Positions 7,237 through 16,005 of a stretch of DNA of 64,000 bases are shown here, one piece after another (within the stretch, counting starts at the first letter, position 1; the number at the start of each line of letters is the position of its first letter). The DNA is from JABMQF01 sp964563755 (GTDB taxonomy: Archaea > Nanobdellota > Nanobdellia > Woesearchaeales > UBA11576). Below the pieces are notes generated by a model. The model was given only the letters and a program-made list of their open reading frames with translations. It made no database searches and was not told the DNA's origin. The position numbers and the translations under genes were made by a program. The stretch is taken from the NCBI GenBank assembly GCA_964563755.1, contig CAZLYC010000001.1, forward strand, positions 62,001 through 126,000, given 5' to 3'.

Positions 7237-8289
7237 TCAAACGTCCTTTATGCCGCCGGTCTCAACAATGAAGTTGCACTCGCCGTCAGGGAGGTTTGGA
7301 GCGTCAATAAGTTTTGCAACTCTTGAACCCTTCTTGCCTTTCCTCAGATAAATCCTGAAAGTTGAAGCGTGCGCAACAATGTGGCCGCCGACTGCCTTTG
7401 TCGGGTCTCCGAAGAACTGCGCAGGATCCACCTGGACCTGGTTAGTCACGTAGACGCAGATGTTCTTTGTATCAGCCAGCTTAATCAAAGTGTGCATGTG
7501 CTTATTGAGCTTCTGCTGCCTTTCAGCAAGTGTCCCTCGACCGATGAACTCTGCACGGAAATGCGCTGTAAGCGAATCGACTATTATCAATTTCACGTTG
7601 AGCTTATCCTGGTCTATCATCTCAGCAATCTTCTCTGCAAGAAGCATCTGGTGGTCAGAGTTGTAAGCTTTTGCAACTTTGATGTTGCGCAAGACCTGCG
7701 TCGTATCAAGACCCAGCCCTTCAGCGAACTGGCGAACCCTCTCTGGCCTGAAAGTGTTCTCAGTATCAATATAGATGGCGACAGCGGAAGGGTCTTCCAA
7801 CTGACATCTGACAGCAAGCAGATGACCTATCTGCGTCTTTCCGGAACCGAACTCTCCGAAACACTCTGTTATCGCGCCGGTCTCAAAACCACCAGCCATG
7901 AGTTCATCAAAAGCCTTGCTTCCGGTAGTTATCTTCCTCACACGCTCACGCTTCTCAAGCACTTCAATGCCTGATATGAAACCCATCTTCAGTGAGTCGC
8001 GTGCTGCCTGTATCATCTTCCTTGCTACAGACTCTGTGACGCCAGCGTCTTCCATAAGTTTACCTGGAGAAGCCACTGCAATGCTCATCACAGTATCATA
8101 GCCAGACTCCTTAAGCTTCTCTGCTGTCGCCGCCCCGACGCCAGGCAGGTCAAAAAGGTCAGGCAATTTCTCATCCGAAGACTTTTCTTCTGCCATTTTC
8201 CTCGACTTCCTAGAAGTTTTCTCGGACTCATGAGATGATGGAACTTCCATCACATCTGAATCATTATAAGATGCTGCCTCTGTTGTCAT
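7237..8289 (-). CDS. radA: DNA repair and recombination protein RadA
   Basis: 350 residues. After a charged, low-complexity N-terminal extension of about 40 residues comes a helix-hairpin-helix domain (LPGVGAATAEKLKESGY). The linker and RecA core follow, with Walker A GEFGSGKT (about 145-152), Walker B LIIVDS (about 234-239) and the DNA-binding/ATP-cap region DPAQFFGDPTKAVGG. No intein interrupts it. RadA is the strand-exchange recombinase of archaea. GAGGTGG before the ATG supports the start. It lies 28 nt behind a small conserved gene, forming a two-gene unit. Confidence 0.97.
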   Translation of the reverse strand: MTTEAASYNDSDVMEVPSSHESEKTSRKSRKMAEEKSSDEKLPDLFDLPGVGAATAEKLKESGYDTVMSIAVASPGKLMEDAGVTESVARKMIQAARDSLKMGFISGIEVLEKRERVRKITTGSKAFDELMAGGFETGAITECFGEFGSGKTQIGHLLAVRCQLEDPSAVAIYIDTENTFRPERVRQFAEGLGLDTTQVLRNIKVAKAYNSDHQMLLAEKIAEMIDQDKLNVKLIIVDSLTAHFRAEFIGRGTLAERQQKLNKHMHTLIKLADTKNICVYVTNQVQVDPAQFFGDPTKAVGGHIVAHASTFRIYLRKGKKGSRVAKLIDAPNLPDGECNFIVETGGIKDV

Positions 8290-8317
8290 TTAGTACCACC
8301 TCATATTTTAATCTTGC

Positions 8318-8605
8318 CTAAAAGATTTCAACAGCCATGTCACTCTGGCTATTGAGAACAATGTATTCGTATGCCTTATTGAGCACAACGACTGCTTTAG
8401 GAAGGTCCATTGTCCTTAAAGAGCTAGAAGTCTTCCATTCGTCAGTCTCTTTGTCCTTGTAAGACCGCTCGAAAGAAACAGACCTGACTTCTGTGTCACG
8501 TCCATCTTTTGTCTTTATAGTATTGCGCCATATAGTCGCACAGATAGCGCCTGCCCTGAACTTCTTTTCAGGCAAATTTTTTCCGAATTCATTTAAGCTA
8601 CTCAT
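8318..8605 (-). CDS. small conserved protein co-transcribed with radA
   Basis: 95 residues from the ATG at 8605, which has GAGGAG at the right distance; the ATG at 8632 lacks such a site. The sequence is mostly strand-forming, with patterns FRAGAICATIWRN, VSFERSYKD and LPKAVVVLNKAY. I recall a similar pattern (F-aG-i-atiW ... RsYkd-gewk ... DLP) in small uncharacterised proteins of other prokaryotes, but could not check this. Its size and all-beta look would suit an OB-like or ssDNA-associated fold, and its place beside radA points to DNA repair; both are inference. Confidence 0.82.
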   Translation of the reverse strand: MSSLNEFGKNLPEKKFRAGAICATIWRNTIKTKDGRDTEVRSVSFERSYKDKETDEWKTSSSLRTMDLPKAVVVLNKAYEYIVLNSQSDMAVEIF

Positions 8606-8610
8606 TTTTA

Positions 8611-8936
8611 CTCCTCGCGTTGCTTTTCGCATCTTTTTTCAACCCGACAAACCGCTTTTTTGCGATTTTGGGCCGCGATACAGATAACAGAGGCAGACAT
8701 CGTTTAAATAGCTCATCCGAGCATGTCCAGTGGGCTGTGGAGGAATAAAACCTGCATAAGCTAAGAATTCTGCAAGACGGGAAAACGCCGAAAATATTCC
8801 GTGTGTCTAGTGCTATGCTAATTATTGGTGCAAGAATGCCGCGCTCGCACTGCTTCTTATTCGGTTGTTGTCTGCCCAGCTGCAAGGTAATTAGAATTTG
8901 AAAACGCTGCTCGCTAGGCGGCATTCTTGTCGGATT
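8611..8936. other. non-coding structured region, possible small RNA
   Basis: About 325 bp without a convincing gene. TTTAAATA at 8703-8710 could act as a TATA box in either direction. On the minus strand it would serve the radA unit; on the plus strand it would start an RNA near 8733. Downstream, TGGGC (8731-8735) pairs with GCCCA (about 8874-8878), GGAATA (8742-8747) with TATTCC (8795-8800), and CAAGAATGCCGC (8831-8842) perfectly with GCGGCATTCTTG (8918-8929). I looked for RNase P RNA and SRP RNA core motifs and did not find them. Confidence 0.4.
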
Positions 8937-9389
8937 CTACAGGAAAATCAAGCTGAAAATGCAAACTGCAATCAACACAAAGAAAAAAGCGTGCTCGTAA
9001 AATGCTCCTGTGTGAAAAGGTCCTCTGAATCTTAGGTGCGTCAATGGATGGAGAGGCATTATGCCTTGTGTTGAAAATGCATCCGCAAACATGTGCGATG
9101 CATAGCCGAGCAGGAACGCTATAGAACACATCACTGAGCCAGACAACATGAAAAGCAGGAAAGGAAACAAGACTATAGCGAAAAAAGAGTGAAAGAACCC
9201 ACGATGCTCGAAAAAAAGAGAGATTGGCCACGCCATCTGGCCGAGCCTTGATTTTGGATGGTCGATGTCAGGAAAAGCAGCTCCGAACAACAGAATAAAT
9301 GCGAAAAGCAACTGGTTCGCTGGATTTAGGAACTTTATCGCAAATATTGCTACAAGAAAACCAAATGCGATGTGAGTGCGGAAGAGCAT
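8937..9389 (-). CDS. YdjM-type membrane-bound metal-dependent hydrolase
   Basis: 150 residues with about four hydrophobic helices. It carries the family's metal-binding pattern: an early His (RTHIAFG), FPDIDHP, EHRGFFHS and a later H in the SHMFADAF segment. Proteins of this family (PF04307-like) are integral membrane hydrolases of unknown substrate; bacterial YdjM is regulated by LexA. Placement close to radA, radB and RPA is suggestive but no operator is visible. It is transcribed toward the structured non-coding region. Confidence 0.85.
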   Translation of the reverse strand: MLFRTHIAFGFLVAIFAIKFLNPANQLLFAFILLFGAAFPDIDHPKSRLGQMAWPISLFFEHRGFFHSFFAIVLFPFLLFMLSGSVMCSIAFLLGYASHMFADAFSTQGIMPLHPLTHLRFRGPFHTGAFYEHAFFFVLIAVCIFSLIFL

Positions 9390-9451
9390 GATACTACAAA
9401 AAGAATGATGAATTAATAAATATTCGTTGTGAGAATCGAAAGAACTTCCGA

Positions 9452-10018
9452 TTAATTCGATTTGTAATCGTCGAACGGAAGCATCAACTGATAAGACTTG
9501 TCTGCCAGCCCTTTAGAGATGCTAAACTCCACACAGCTATATCTCCAACAGTCTTTTGCCGACTTAAGCATCCTTCTAAGTATAGAATCCAGACGCGGTT
9601 GGCTTTTGTATATTTCATGTGCCTGTCGAGTTATCTCCAGTTCTATTGGATGTGACTCTCCCAGATGAAGCCCACCATATCCGATGAACTCAGGAGCCAG
9701 ATGCGTTATCTCGTGCAAAAACGATTTTACACTCTCCTCTAGACCAAGCTCTTCATTCACCTGTATGGTATATGCAAAATCAGGTTTGTGAGAGTAGATA
9801 ATCCTTGCTCTACAGAACAGAGGACAAACTTCTAAGTTTGCGCCTTCTTTCTTGATTTTCAGCAATCCTTCATAAATGCCCATATCATGGTACCAATAAT
9901 CTGAACGAGTTAATAGCACTATAAAGATTACGTTATTTTTCCGAATGTCTCCGTAGACATAATAAATTCGTTTAAATGCTACGTGCCATAATTGAACGGT
10001 GACGAAAGACAAAAACAT
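9452..10018 (-). CDS. putative zincin-like metallopeptidase
   Basis: About 188 residues from the ATG at 10018; the reading frame is open further upstream to a TTG at 10078, and a later ATG at 9883 is also possible. The core motif is FLHEITHLAP, an HExxH zinc site with Leu-Ala-Pro after it, and a possible third ligand among the following Glu/His residues (ESHPIELEI). A hydrophobic segment is present only if an early start is used. Small HExxH proteins of this kind are often peptidases of the IrrE/SprT type, but I do not recognise the family. It is divergent from RPA. Confidence 0.6.
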   Translation of the reverse strand: MFLSFVTVQLWHVAFKRIYYVYGDIRKNNVIFIVLLTRSDYWYHDMGIYEGLLKIKKEGANLEVCPLFCRARIIYSHKPDFAYTIQVNEELGLEESVKSFLHEITHLAPEFIGYGGLHLGESHPIELEITRQAHEIYKSQPRLDSILRRMLKSAKDCWRYSCVEFSISKGLADKSYQLMLPFDDYKSN

Positions 10019-10077
10019 AAAGATAATAAATAAGCAGAAAATGAGATGGCCAAAGGGGAGGCAAAGGGGGTAATTCA

Positions 10078-11094
10078 ATGATAAAGCTCAGCGCAGAACA
10101 GATAATCGCGAAGATAAAAGAGAAAAAAGGCATTTCTGAAGAAGAGATCAACCAGCGAATAAAGGAAAAGATGGACCAGCTAGCTGGACTTGTCTCAAGA
10201 GACGGTGCTGCGCACATAGTCGCTAATGAACTAGGTATAAACGCATTCGAGGAATTCACAGGCAAGGTCAAACTCAACAAGCTCCTGCCAGGCATGAGAA
10301 GTGTCGATGTCGTCGGAAAAATCCGCCAGATATACGAGATAAGGGAATTCAAGACAGAGAAAGGCAGCGGAAAAGTAGGAAGCTTCCTCATAGGAGACGA
10401 AGAAGGACTCGCAAGAGTCACATGCTGGCATGCGCAGACAGAAAAGATGTCAACTCTAAAGCCAGAAGACATAGTCAGGATAAAGAACGCTTATGTAAGA
10501 GATAACAACGGCAGACTAGAACTGCATCTAAACGACAAGAGCGAAATAGAAGTGAATCCGCCGGGAGAAAAAGTGGTGGTGCCTGATAATCTGAAACCTC
10601 AGCAGGCAGATGTGACAAGAAAGAAGATATCAGAACTTGCGGACGGAGAGAATAACATAGAGATACTCGGTACAATCGTGCAGGCATTCGAGCCAAGATT
10701 CTTCGAGGTATGCCCCAGTTGCGGAAAAAGGGCACGACAAAGGGAGAATGCGTTCGTCTGCGAACAGCACGACATAGTCAACCCAGACTATTCTTATGTC
10801 GTCAACGCGATAATAGACGACGGAAGCGAAACAATACGAGCCATATTCTTCAGGGAGCAAGCAGAGCAGCTCATAAGAAAACCAAGAGAAGAAATCGTCC
10901 AGTACAGGCAGTTCAGGGAAAAATTCGACGAAGTCAAGATAGAACTCCTAGGACAGATGACGAAACTCACAGGACGAGTCGCTAAAAATGCCATGTTCGA
11001 CAGGCTTGAGTTCAATGTAAGGAAAGTCGAGATGAACCCAGACCCTAAAGCAGAGATAGAACTCCTGAACAAGAAGCTAGGAAACCAGCAGTAA
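10078..11094 (+). CDS. rpa: single-stranded DNA-binding replication protein A (RPA)
   Basis: 338 residues. An N-terminal helical part (residues 1-65) is followed by an OB fold (about 75-165) with the RIKNAYVRDNNGRLELHL segment. A second OB-like region contains a zinc finger (CPSC near 212-215 and C-x2-H near 228-231). This matches archaeal RPA41/euryarchaeal-type RPA. It coats ssDNA in replication and repair and would work with RadA and RadB here. The AGGGGG ahead of the ATG supports the start. The next gene's ATG shares the last base of the stop codon. Confidence 0.92.
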   Translation: MIKLSAEQIIAKIKEKKGISEEEINQRIKEKMDQLAGLVSRDGAAHIVANELGINAFEEFTGKVKLNKLLPGMRSVDVVGKIRQIYEIREFKTEKGSGKVGSFLIGDEEGLARVTCWHAQTEKMSTLKPEDIVRIKNAYVRDNNGRLELHLNDKSEIEVNPPGEKVVVPDNLKPQQADVTRKKISELADGENNIEILGTIVQAFEPRFFEVCPSCGKRARQRENAFVCEQHDIVNPDYSYVVNAIIDDGSETIRAIFFREQAEQLIRKPREEIVQYRQFREKFDEVKIELLGQMTKLTGRVAKNAMFDRLEFNVRKVEMNPDPKAEIELLNKKLGNQQ

Positions 11095-11879
11095 TGCTCA
11101 TGGATATATTTTATTCAAAGATACTCAGAGAAGCCAACACACTATTCGGATTCTTTGTCGCAATATTAGTATTCCTGCTGATAATAACAGTCATAGCGAA
11201 AGCGCCTGAACAAAGGAATATCCTGATAAGCTTTGACGTCGAGGAAGTCGATACCAGAAATGATATCACAAACATACTCGAGATACTTTACGACAACAAA
11301 ATAGACGCGACTTTCTTTGTCACAGGAGGGTACGCAGAAAAAAATCCTGGAATTGTCAAGATGATGTCTGCGCATGAGATTGCGTGCCATGCATATTCAC
11401 ATAAAACTTTGACAAAAATGGATTATGAAGATAAGAAAAAAGAGGTAACTGCGTGCGCAGATACAATAAAGAACATAACAGGCACAAGACCAATAGGATT
11501 TCGCGCACCATATCACAGGATAGACCTGGAAACACTTGAAATACTTGACCAAGAAGGCTTCACATATGACGCGTCAATAATAAAAGGCCTCGGATTCGCT
11601 TTCCCTGACGTTTCAATGCACAGCATAGGAGAGATTCCTGTGTCGAGCATCTTTGGAATACCCATAGAAGATGTGATCTGGATATACTATCTTAGGTCAA
11701 ATGACGTGTTTTTCTACATCCTGAACCACAAAAATACCGAATTGGAGTCATACCTGTTCCACCCACACCACATAATGCTCCATAAAGAGGAATTTAGGGG
11801 CTTCATAAAGGGTTTAAAAACCCAAAACGCAAATTTTATAAGCCACAAAGGACTAATTTTTTCACAAGATGGGGGTTAA
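11094..11879 (+). CDS. membrane-anchored polysaccharide deacetylase (NodB family)
   Basis: 261 residues: one N-terminal membrane helix (about 15-37), then a carbohydrate esterase 4 fold. Motifs seen are SFDVEEVD (motif 1, metal/base Asp), HAYSH (motif 2, HxxxH metal ligands), RAPYHRID (motif 3) and a late HPHH. Such enzymes remove N-acetyl groups from cell-surface glycans. The ATG overlaps the RPA stop by one base, so the two are coupled; a second ATG at 11100 is equally possible. Likely exported-face activity on a surface or neighbouring-cell polysaccharide. Confidence 0.88.
   Translation: MLMDIFYSKILREANTLFGFFVAILVFLLIITVIAKAPEQRNILISFDVEEVDTRNDITNILEILYDNKIDATFFVTGGYAEKNPGIVKMMSAHEIACHAYSHKTLTKMDYEDKKKEVTACADTIKNITGTRPIGFRAPYHRIDLETLEILDQEGFTYDASIIKGLGFAFPDVSMHSIGEIPVSSIFGIPIEDVIWIYYLRSNDVFFYILNHKNTELESYLFHPHHIMLHKEEFRGFIKGLKTQNANFISHKGLIFSQDGG
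11834..11842 (+). promoter_or_regulatory. TATA box inside the deacetylase gene
   Basis: TTTTATAAG about 27-35 nt before the ATG at 11869 predicts an almost leaderless transcript for the lipoprotein. Confidence 0.5.
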
Positions 11880-12534
11880 TAGACAAGTAGGGAAGATAGT
11901 TTTAGTTCTAACGATAGTTTCTTTACTAATCCTCACAGGCTGCGGAACAGATAACTGCGACCCTGACAAGAGCTACGAACAGATACCGCAAATAAAGACA
12001 GTAGAGCTCTACGAAGACCAGCCATACACAACCCAAGAATACGAAGTGGTGGGCAAGAAATGCCTCAGCAGAGATTATAGCGAACTCAACAACTCAAGAT
12101 TCAGCGTAAGCCTTGGGCCGCCAGAATGGCTCACACAGCCACCTGTAGTCGGACAGACAAACTACCTTAGAAGGGTCGTCAAGGTATACAATGCAATCAA
12201 TGAGATAGATACAATCTACCTCGATAAGATATACTTATATGACGGGGAAGAGACCAAAAGGTCAAGGCACGCACTCAAATTCCTAGTTGAACCGAAATCA
12301 GTGAGGACTCTCTATGTGATGTGGGACACGCAATACGACCCACTAAAAGATGTTGTAGTTGACTTCTCTAATAATACCGCAGAGCTTGGATTTGAAACAT
12401 CGACCATGCAGCTTTGCATAAACGAGACAAAGGCAATCAATGTCACGAAATACAACAAGGTAAAGACAGGAGAAAAAGTAGAGACAGAAGGATACAGAGA
12501 CCTCATCAGGGTAAAACTCAAGAGGGAATGCTAA
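11869..12534 (+). CDS. putative lipoprotein
   Basis: 221 residues. The N-terminus has a basic start, a hydrophobic stretch and a lipobox ILTGC with Cys at about residue 25, so it should be lipid-anchored outside the membrane. The rest is a beta-rich domain with a few Cys and N-x-S/T sites; no known domain is recognised. It overlaps the deacetylase end by 11 nt and is convergent with a secreted protein gene (stop codons overlap by 4 nt). Confidence 0.82.
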   Translation: MGVNRQVGKIVLVLTIVSLLILTGCGTDNCDPDKSYEQIPQIKTVELYEDQPYTTQEYEVVGKKCLSRDYSELNNSRFSVSLGPPEWLTQPPVVGQTNYLRRVVKVYNAINEIDTIYLDKIYLYDGEETKRSRHALKFLVEPKSVRTLYVMWDTQYDPLKDVVVDFSNNTAELGFETSTMQLCINETKAINVTKYNKVKTGEKVETEGYRDLIRVKLKREC

Positions 12535-14717
12535 ATCTCGGGTAGTGTAAGTACACTCGATAATGATTCTTCGCTTAAAATTCCCTTGTACTCTATATCT
12601 TCCATGACAACTGTCTTGATACCAATCACTGCAAACCTTGCTTGATGAGGAGATTCTATGAATCCACATTCCACTTCTGTGAAGTCTGACGCTGGCCTTG
12701 AAAACGTAACAGAACCATCGTTAAGCTGTGAGATGCCTTCTGCATAAAGCCCATCTTTCATTGAATTATCAAAATCGACCTCTCCATCATTGAAACAGTA
12801 TATCTTATATGTTATAGAATAGTCAGACTGCAGCTGTGTCCCATCTATATTGGTTGTCACAGGATCTATAGTGAATGCGACATTTTCTCCTTCTATCGCT
12901 ACAAAACGTATGACTGCGAGAGCAGGAGGTACGTCATCATTTGGAGCCTCATTATGTTCTGCATCAGTAAGAGTGAATGCAGGGCTCTCTGCACCTGTAG
13001 AATCTGTAGCAGTTATGGCGAAAACATAGTACTGTCCATTATTCAGCTCAGGTATGATATAGAAATACTTGTTCTCTAATATCGAATAATACAGCTTTTT
13101 ATCTTTCAGTAACGTACTGAAAGTTCCGTCTTCTGAAATAATATCTTCAGGGCTTAGCGAAGAACTTATTCCGTAGGATATTTCACAATTGGTTCCCTTC
13201 ACAGCACATCTTGGCTCTAATATCGAACTGACTTCTATATCTTTATCTTCCGCTGTTGCCACATTAACAGAAAGCATTTTTAGACCTTCTATCGAAGAAG
13301 AATCAAATGATTTAGGAGCCCTGTCCCTGAAAGTCGCCGCAATCCCTGCACTCTCTGAGTAGTATATGTTATAATTCATAACATTGCCTTCCAACAAGTC
13401 CCAGAATAAAACAGACTTATTTGATGACAATGGTAGGTCGTATACCTCGAAATTTGATATTGATGATACTTCACCCTTAAACATATAGGCAAATCTCATG
13501 ACCAGCTGCTGAAGCTCGAGCTGATTCGTATCCTTATTATACGCCACTACACTCTTATTCTGGATTATGCAGAACTTCATCATCTTATTGTATTGTTTGC
13601 ACTGGCGCTGCATAGGCGCAGCTCCTCCAGGATATATGACTATATTGTTATCTTTGTCTTTATGCACATCAAATTGATTTATTTCATTATCATACAAGTA
13701 TTTCAACCGGTCTTGTGATTTAATATTTGCACCAAGACCTTCGCCAGGCAGGCCAGTTATACTCTCGAGCTTAGGCTCCAATTTTTTATCCTTATACATC
13801 TTCAAGAAAGCGTAACCTCCGAGCTCATCCTTCCTCTCTAGAGTCTTGGCAATTATGGATTGAAAACTGCCGGCTTCCATCTCTTTCACATTAGGCCAGG
13901 ACACGATGTTCTTCTTATACTCCCAGAACCGGTCTTTCCTGTTGAACCTGTAGGAAAAAGCGCTCTCATCCTTGAACTTGACATTCACTACAGAAGGTGC
14001 TGAAGCGAAATCCCCTCCAAGACCGAAAGCATTCACGTTATGGACAATCTGCGGCTCTGACTTTCCTTTCGGAAATAAAGAAACCCTGAGGTCCTTGCCA
14101 GACAATATGAATATCAGGGTGCGCTCTGGCCATTCCTCTTCATACCTTTTTTTGTAATCATAAACTGCGCCGAAAAAATTGGTGAATACGTTTGACTTTG
14201 CACTCGGGAACACCGAATCGAATTCTGCTTTATCAACTCCTTCCCTTTCCCCGACAGGCAAAGAATAACTGCAGACGCAATTAGTATCTGTCGTCCCTAT
14301 GCATGAATCTACGGCCTCTGCGATTGAATTGACTGCGTGCTCCTCAGGATACTCGCAGAACGCCTCCCATAACCCTTGTTTAGATATATCCTTGTCAGCG
14401 CCTATGATGTTTCCCCCATAGCTTGATAGCCATTTCCAACCTGGCTTTTCCTTCTCAAAATCTTCTAGATTGCGCACCACACAATTGATGTCTTCTTTGC
14501 AAGGCTCTATACGGTTCAAGTAATCTGGAATTTGGTCATATATTGAGAAATCATAATTAATGCTGACTGAAAATGATGGATCTATAGAATACGGAGCTAT
14601 AAAATATGGATTTTTATAAACTGTAGCAGGTGTGTTGGCTGCTGTCTGCGCCTGAGCCAATGCAACGCAGCATAGACAAAACATCATCATGAACAAAAAT
14701 GACTTTTTCATGCTCAT
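12531..14717 (-). CDS. secreted protein of unknown function
   Basis: 728 residues with a clear signal peptide (about 1-23, ending A-Q-A-Q). The mature part is large, soluble and beta-rich. Residues about 420-700 resemble two fibronectin-III-like modules with a Y-Y-V-F-A-I-T-A-T-D type strand. Several Cys pairs sit in the N-terminal third. No membrane anchor follows, so it is released or held by partners. The start overlaps the previous stop (ATGA). It is the last gene of the long surface-protein strand. Confidence 0.82.
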   Translation of the reverse strand: MSMKKSFLFMMMFCLCCVALAQAQTAANTPATVYKNPYFIAPYSIDPSFSVSINYDFSIYDQIPDYLNRIEPCKEDINCVVRNLEDFEKEKPGWKWLSSYGGNIIGADKDISKQGLWEAFCEYPEEHAVNSIAEAVDSCIGTTDTNCVCSYSLPVGEREGVDKAEFDSVFPSAKSNVFTNFFGAVYDYKKRYEEEWPERTLIFILSGKDLRVSLFPKGKSEPQIVHNVNAFGLGGDFASAPSVVNVKFKDESAFSYRFNRKDRFWEYKKNIVSWPNVKEMEAGSFQSIIAKTLERKDELGGYAFLKMYKDKKLEPKLESITGLPGEGLGANIKSQDRLKYLYDNEINQFDVHKDKDNNIVIYPGGAAPMQRQCKQYNKMMKFCIIQNKSVVAYNKDTNQLELQQLVMRFAYMFKGEVSSISNFEVYDLPLSSNKSVLFWDLLEGNVMNYNIYYSESAGIAATFRDRAPKSFDSSSIEGLKMLSVNVATAEDKDIEVSSILEPRCAVKGTNCEISYGISSSLSPEDIISEDGTFSTLLKDKKLYYSILENKYFYIIPELNNGQYYVFAITATDSTGAESPAFTLTDAEHNEAPNDDVPPALAVIRFVAIEGENVAFTIDPVTTNIDGTQLQSDYSITYKIYCFNDGEVDFDNSMKDGLYAEGISQLNDGSVTFSRPASDFTEVECGFIESPHQARFAVIGIKTVVMEDIEYKGILSEESLSSVLTLPEI

Positions 14718-15991
14718 CTTGATTGCCTCATCTTCTCAAATTCAACCCTTCGCTTATAATTGCTGTTTATCTCCGCGTCGACAAAAGACTTATCGAGACC
14801 CTTTTGTATAAGAATCTGCTCAACTGATTTATAGTCGTTTCCACGGGATATGAGCAGGTCGATATCCTGCTGCAAATCCTTCTGCTTCTGACCTCTGTTT
14901 GCGAAAGACAAGAGTAATATCAGACCAACAGCCACTGCAAGCACAATGCCTGCGACATACAAGAAATTCAACCTGTTCAAGACCGAATCCACAGATTTGA
15001 GCACGCTCTCTTCGGTTTCCTGCTGCTCTGTCTTAACTTCTTCTTGAACTTGAGAGGTGTTAGATTGCACTGATTCTTCTGATGGAACAATTTTACGCGC
15101 TTCCATTTCACTGAAATTGTAAATCCGCGCTATCTCTGACACGGGCGGATAAGCCTCTTGGTTTATCTCTCTAACTTTCTCATCAGAGAAATAGACACTT
15201 CTGTCATACTGAACACAATCACCAAGACAGCAATACGCACCGTATGCGTATTCCTTCTCTTCACCTGCGCATCTTTCATCTGGACCGCAAAAATATCCTC
15301 CAAGATCATCCAAACAATAATCAACTCCTTCTTCATCCAGCGCAGAGTTACCAGTAGGAGTTATTGTAAATGATGGGTCATTCTCAAGCTGCACCATAGT
15401 CTCGACATATTCTCCAACGGCGCTTCCTCTTGCATATTCACCAGGGCAATCCTTATCAGATATATCGACACCACAATCTGGATCGCACCTGCCATCGACA
15501 ATAGAATCGCATAGACCGTCGTATGAAGCGGATTTACAGTCAGAACAGGAATCATGATTCTCAGAAAGCGTGCAGAATCCATCTAAACATGGTTCACAAA
15601 CACCATCAGCATCACAAAAACTAAAACTTGAGCTGAAAAGCTTGCTGCCTGATGTCTCAAGAGTCAAATGATTGGCTCCAGAGATATAATCAAACATATT
15701 CTCTCCAGGATGGACCTGATAATCCCCAATAACTTTCCTTGATTCATCCGAGAACTTCAAAGTCAGTCCGTCAAAATCCTGGTAATCCCCTTCTATTCCA
15801 GAAAGATAAGAGTAGCTTTCTGACCCGATTACAGATAGACCAGAAACATAAAAAGACTCGCCTGCAGGCGAGATATGCACAAGGAAGTACTGCTCACCAA
15901 GAACAGGCATCGCACACAAAAACAGGACTAAACTACACAAAGAACAGCAAATATAGATTCCACGACATGAATACTTATTTTTTTTAATCAT
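14714..15991 (-). CDS. membrane-anchored extracellular protein with Cys-rich domain
   Basis: 425 residues in order: signal peptide (about 1-32), a small beta domain, a Cys-rich stretch (about 125-185, with CxxC-like spacing and a repeated GLCDSI/GRCDPDCG pattern), and a second Cys cluster at about 225-265. A membrane helix (about 343-365) and a cytoplasmic helical tail of about 60 residues follow. The type I topology with a charged cytoplasmic tail resembles the 1439-residue protein upstream. It is coupled to the genes on both sides by overlap or short spacing. Function unknown. Confidence 0.8.
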   Translation of the reverse strand: MIKKNKYSCRGIYICCSLCSLVLFLCAMPVLGEQYFLVHISPAGESFYVSGLSVIGSESYSYLSGIEGDYQDFDGLTLKFSDESRKVIGDYQVHPGENMFDYISGANHLTLETSGSKLFSSSFSFCDADGVCEPCLDGFCTLSENHDSCSDCKSASYDGLCDSIVDGRCDPDCGVDISDKDCPGEYARGSAVGEYVETMVQLENDPSFTITPTGNSALDEEGVDYCLDDLGGYFCGPDERCAGEEKEYAYGAYCCLGDCVQYDRSVYFSDEKVREINQEAYPPVSEIARIYNFSEMEARKIVPSEESVQSNTSQVQEEVKTEQQETEESVLKSVDSVLNRLNFLYVAGIVLAVAVGLILLLSFANRGQKQKDLQQDIDLLISRGNDYKSVEQILIQKGLDKSFVDAEINSNYKRRVEFEKMRQSR

Positions 15992-16005
15992 ATTATACCA
16001 TCAGT

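Noticed and set aside
7237..8289. Intein in RadA
   Set aside because: Length, Walker motifs and C-terminus run without interruption.
8611..8936. RNase P RNA or SRP RNA gene
   Set aside because: The universally conserved core motifs of either RNA could not be found on either strand, so I kept it only as an unexplained structured region.
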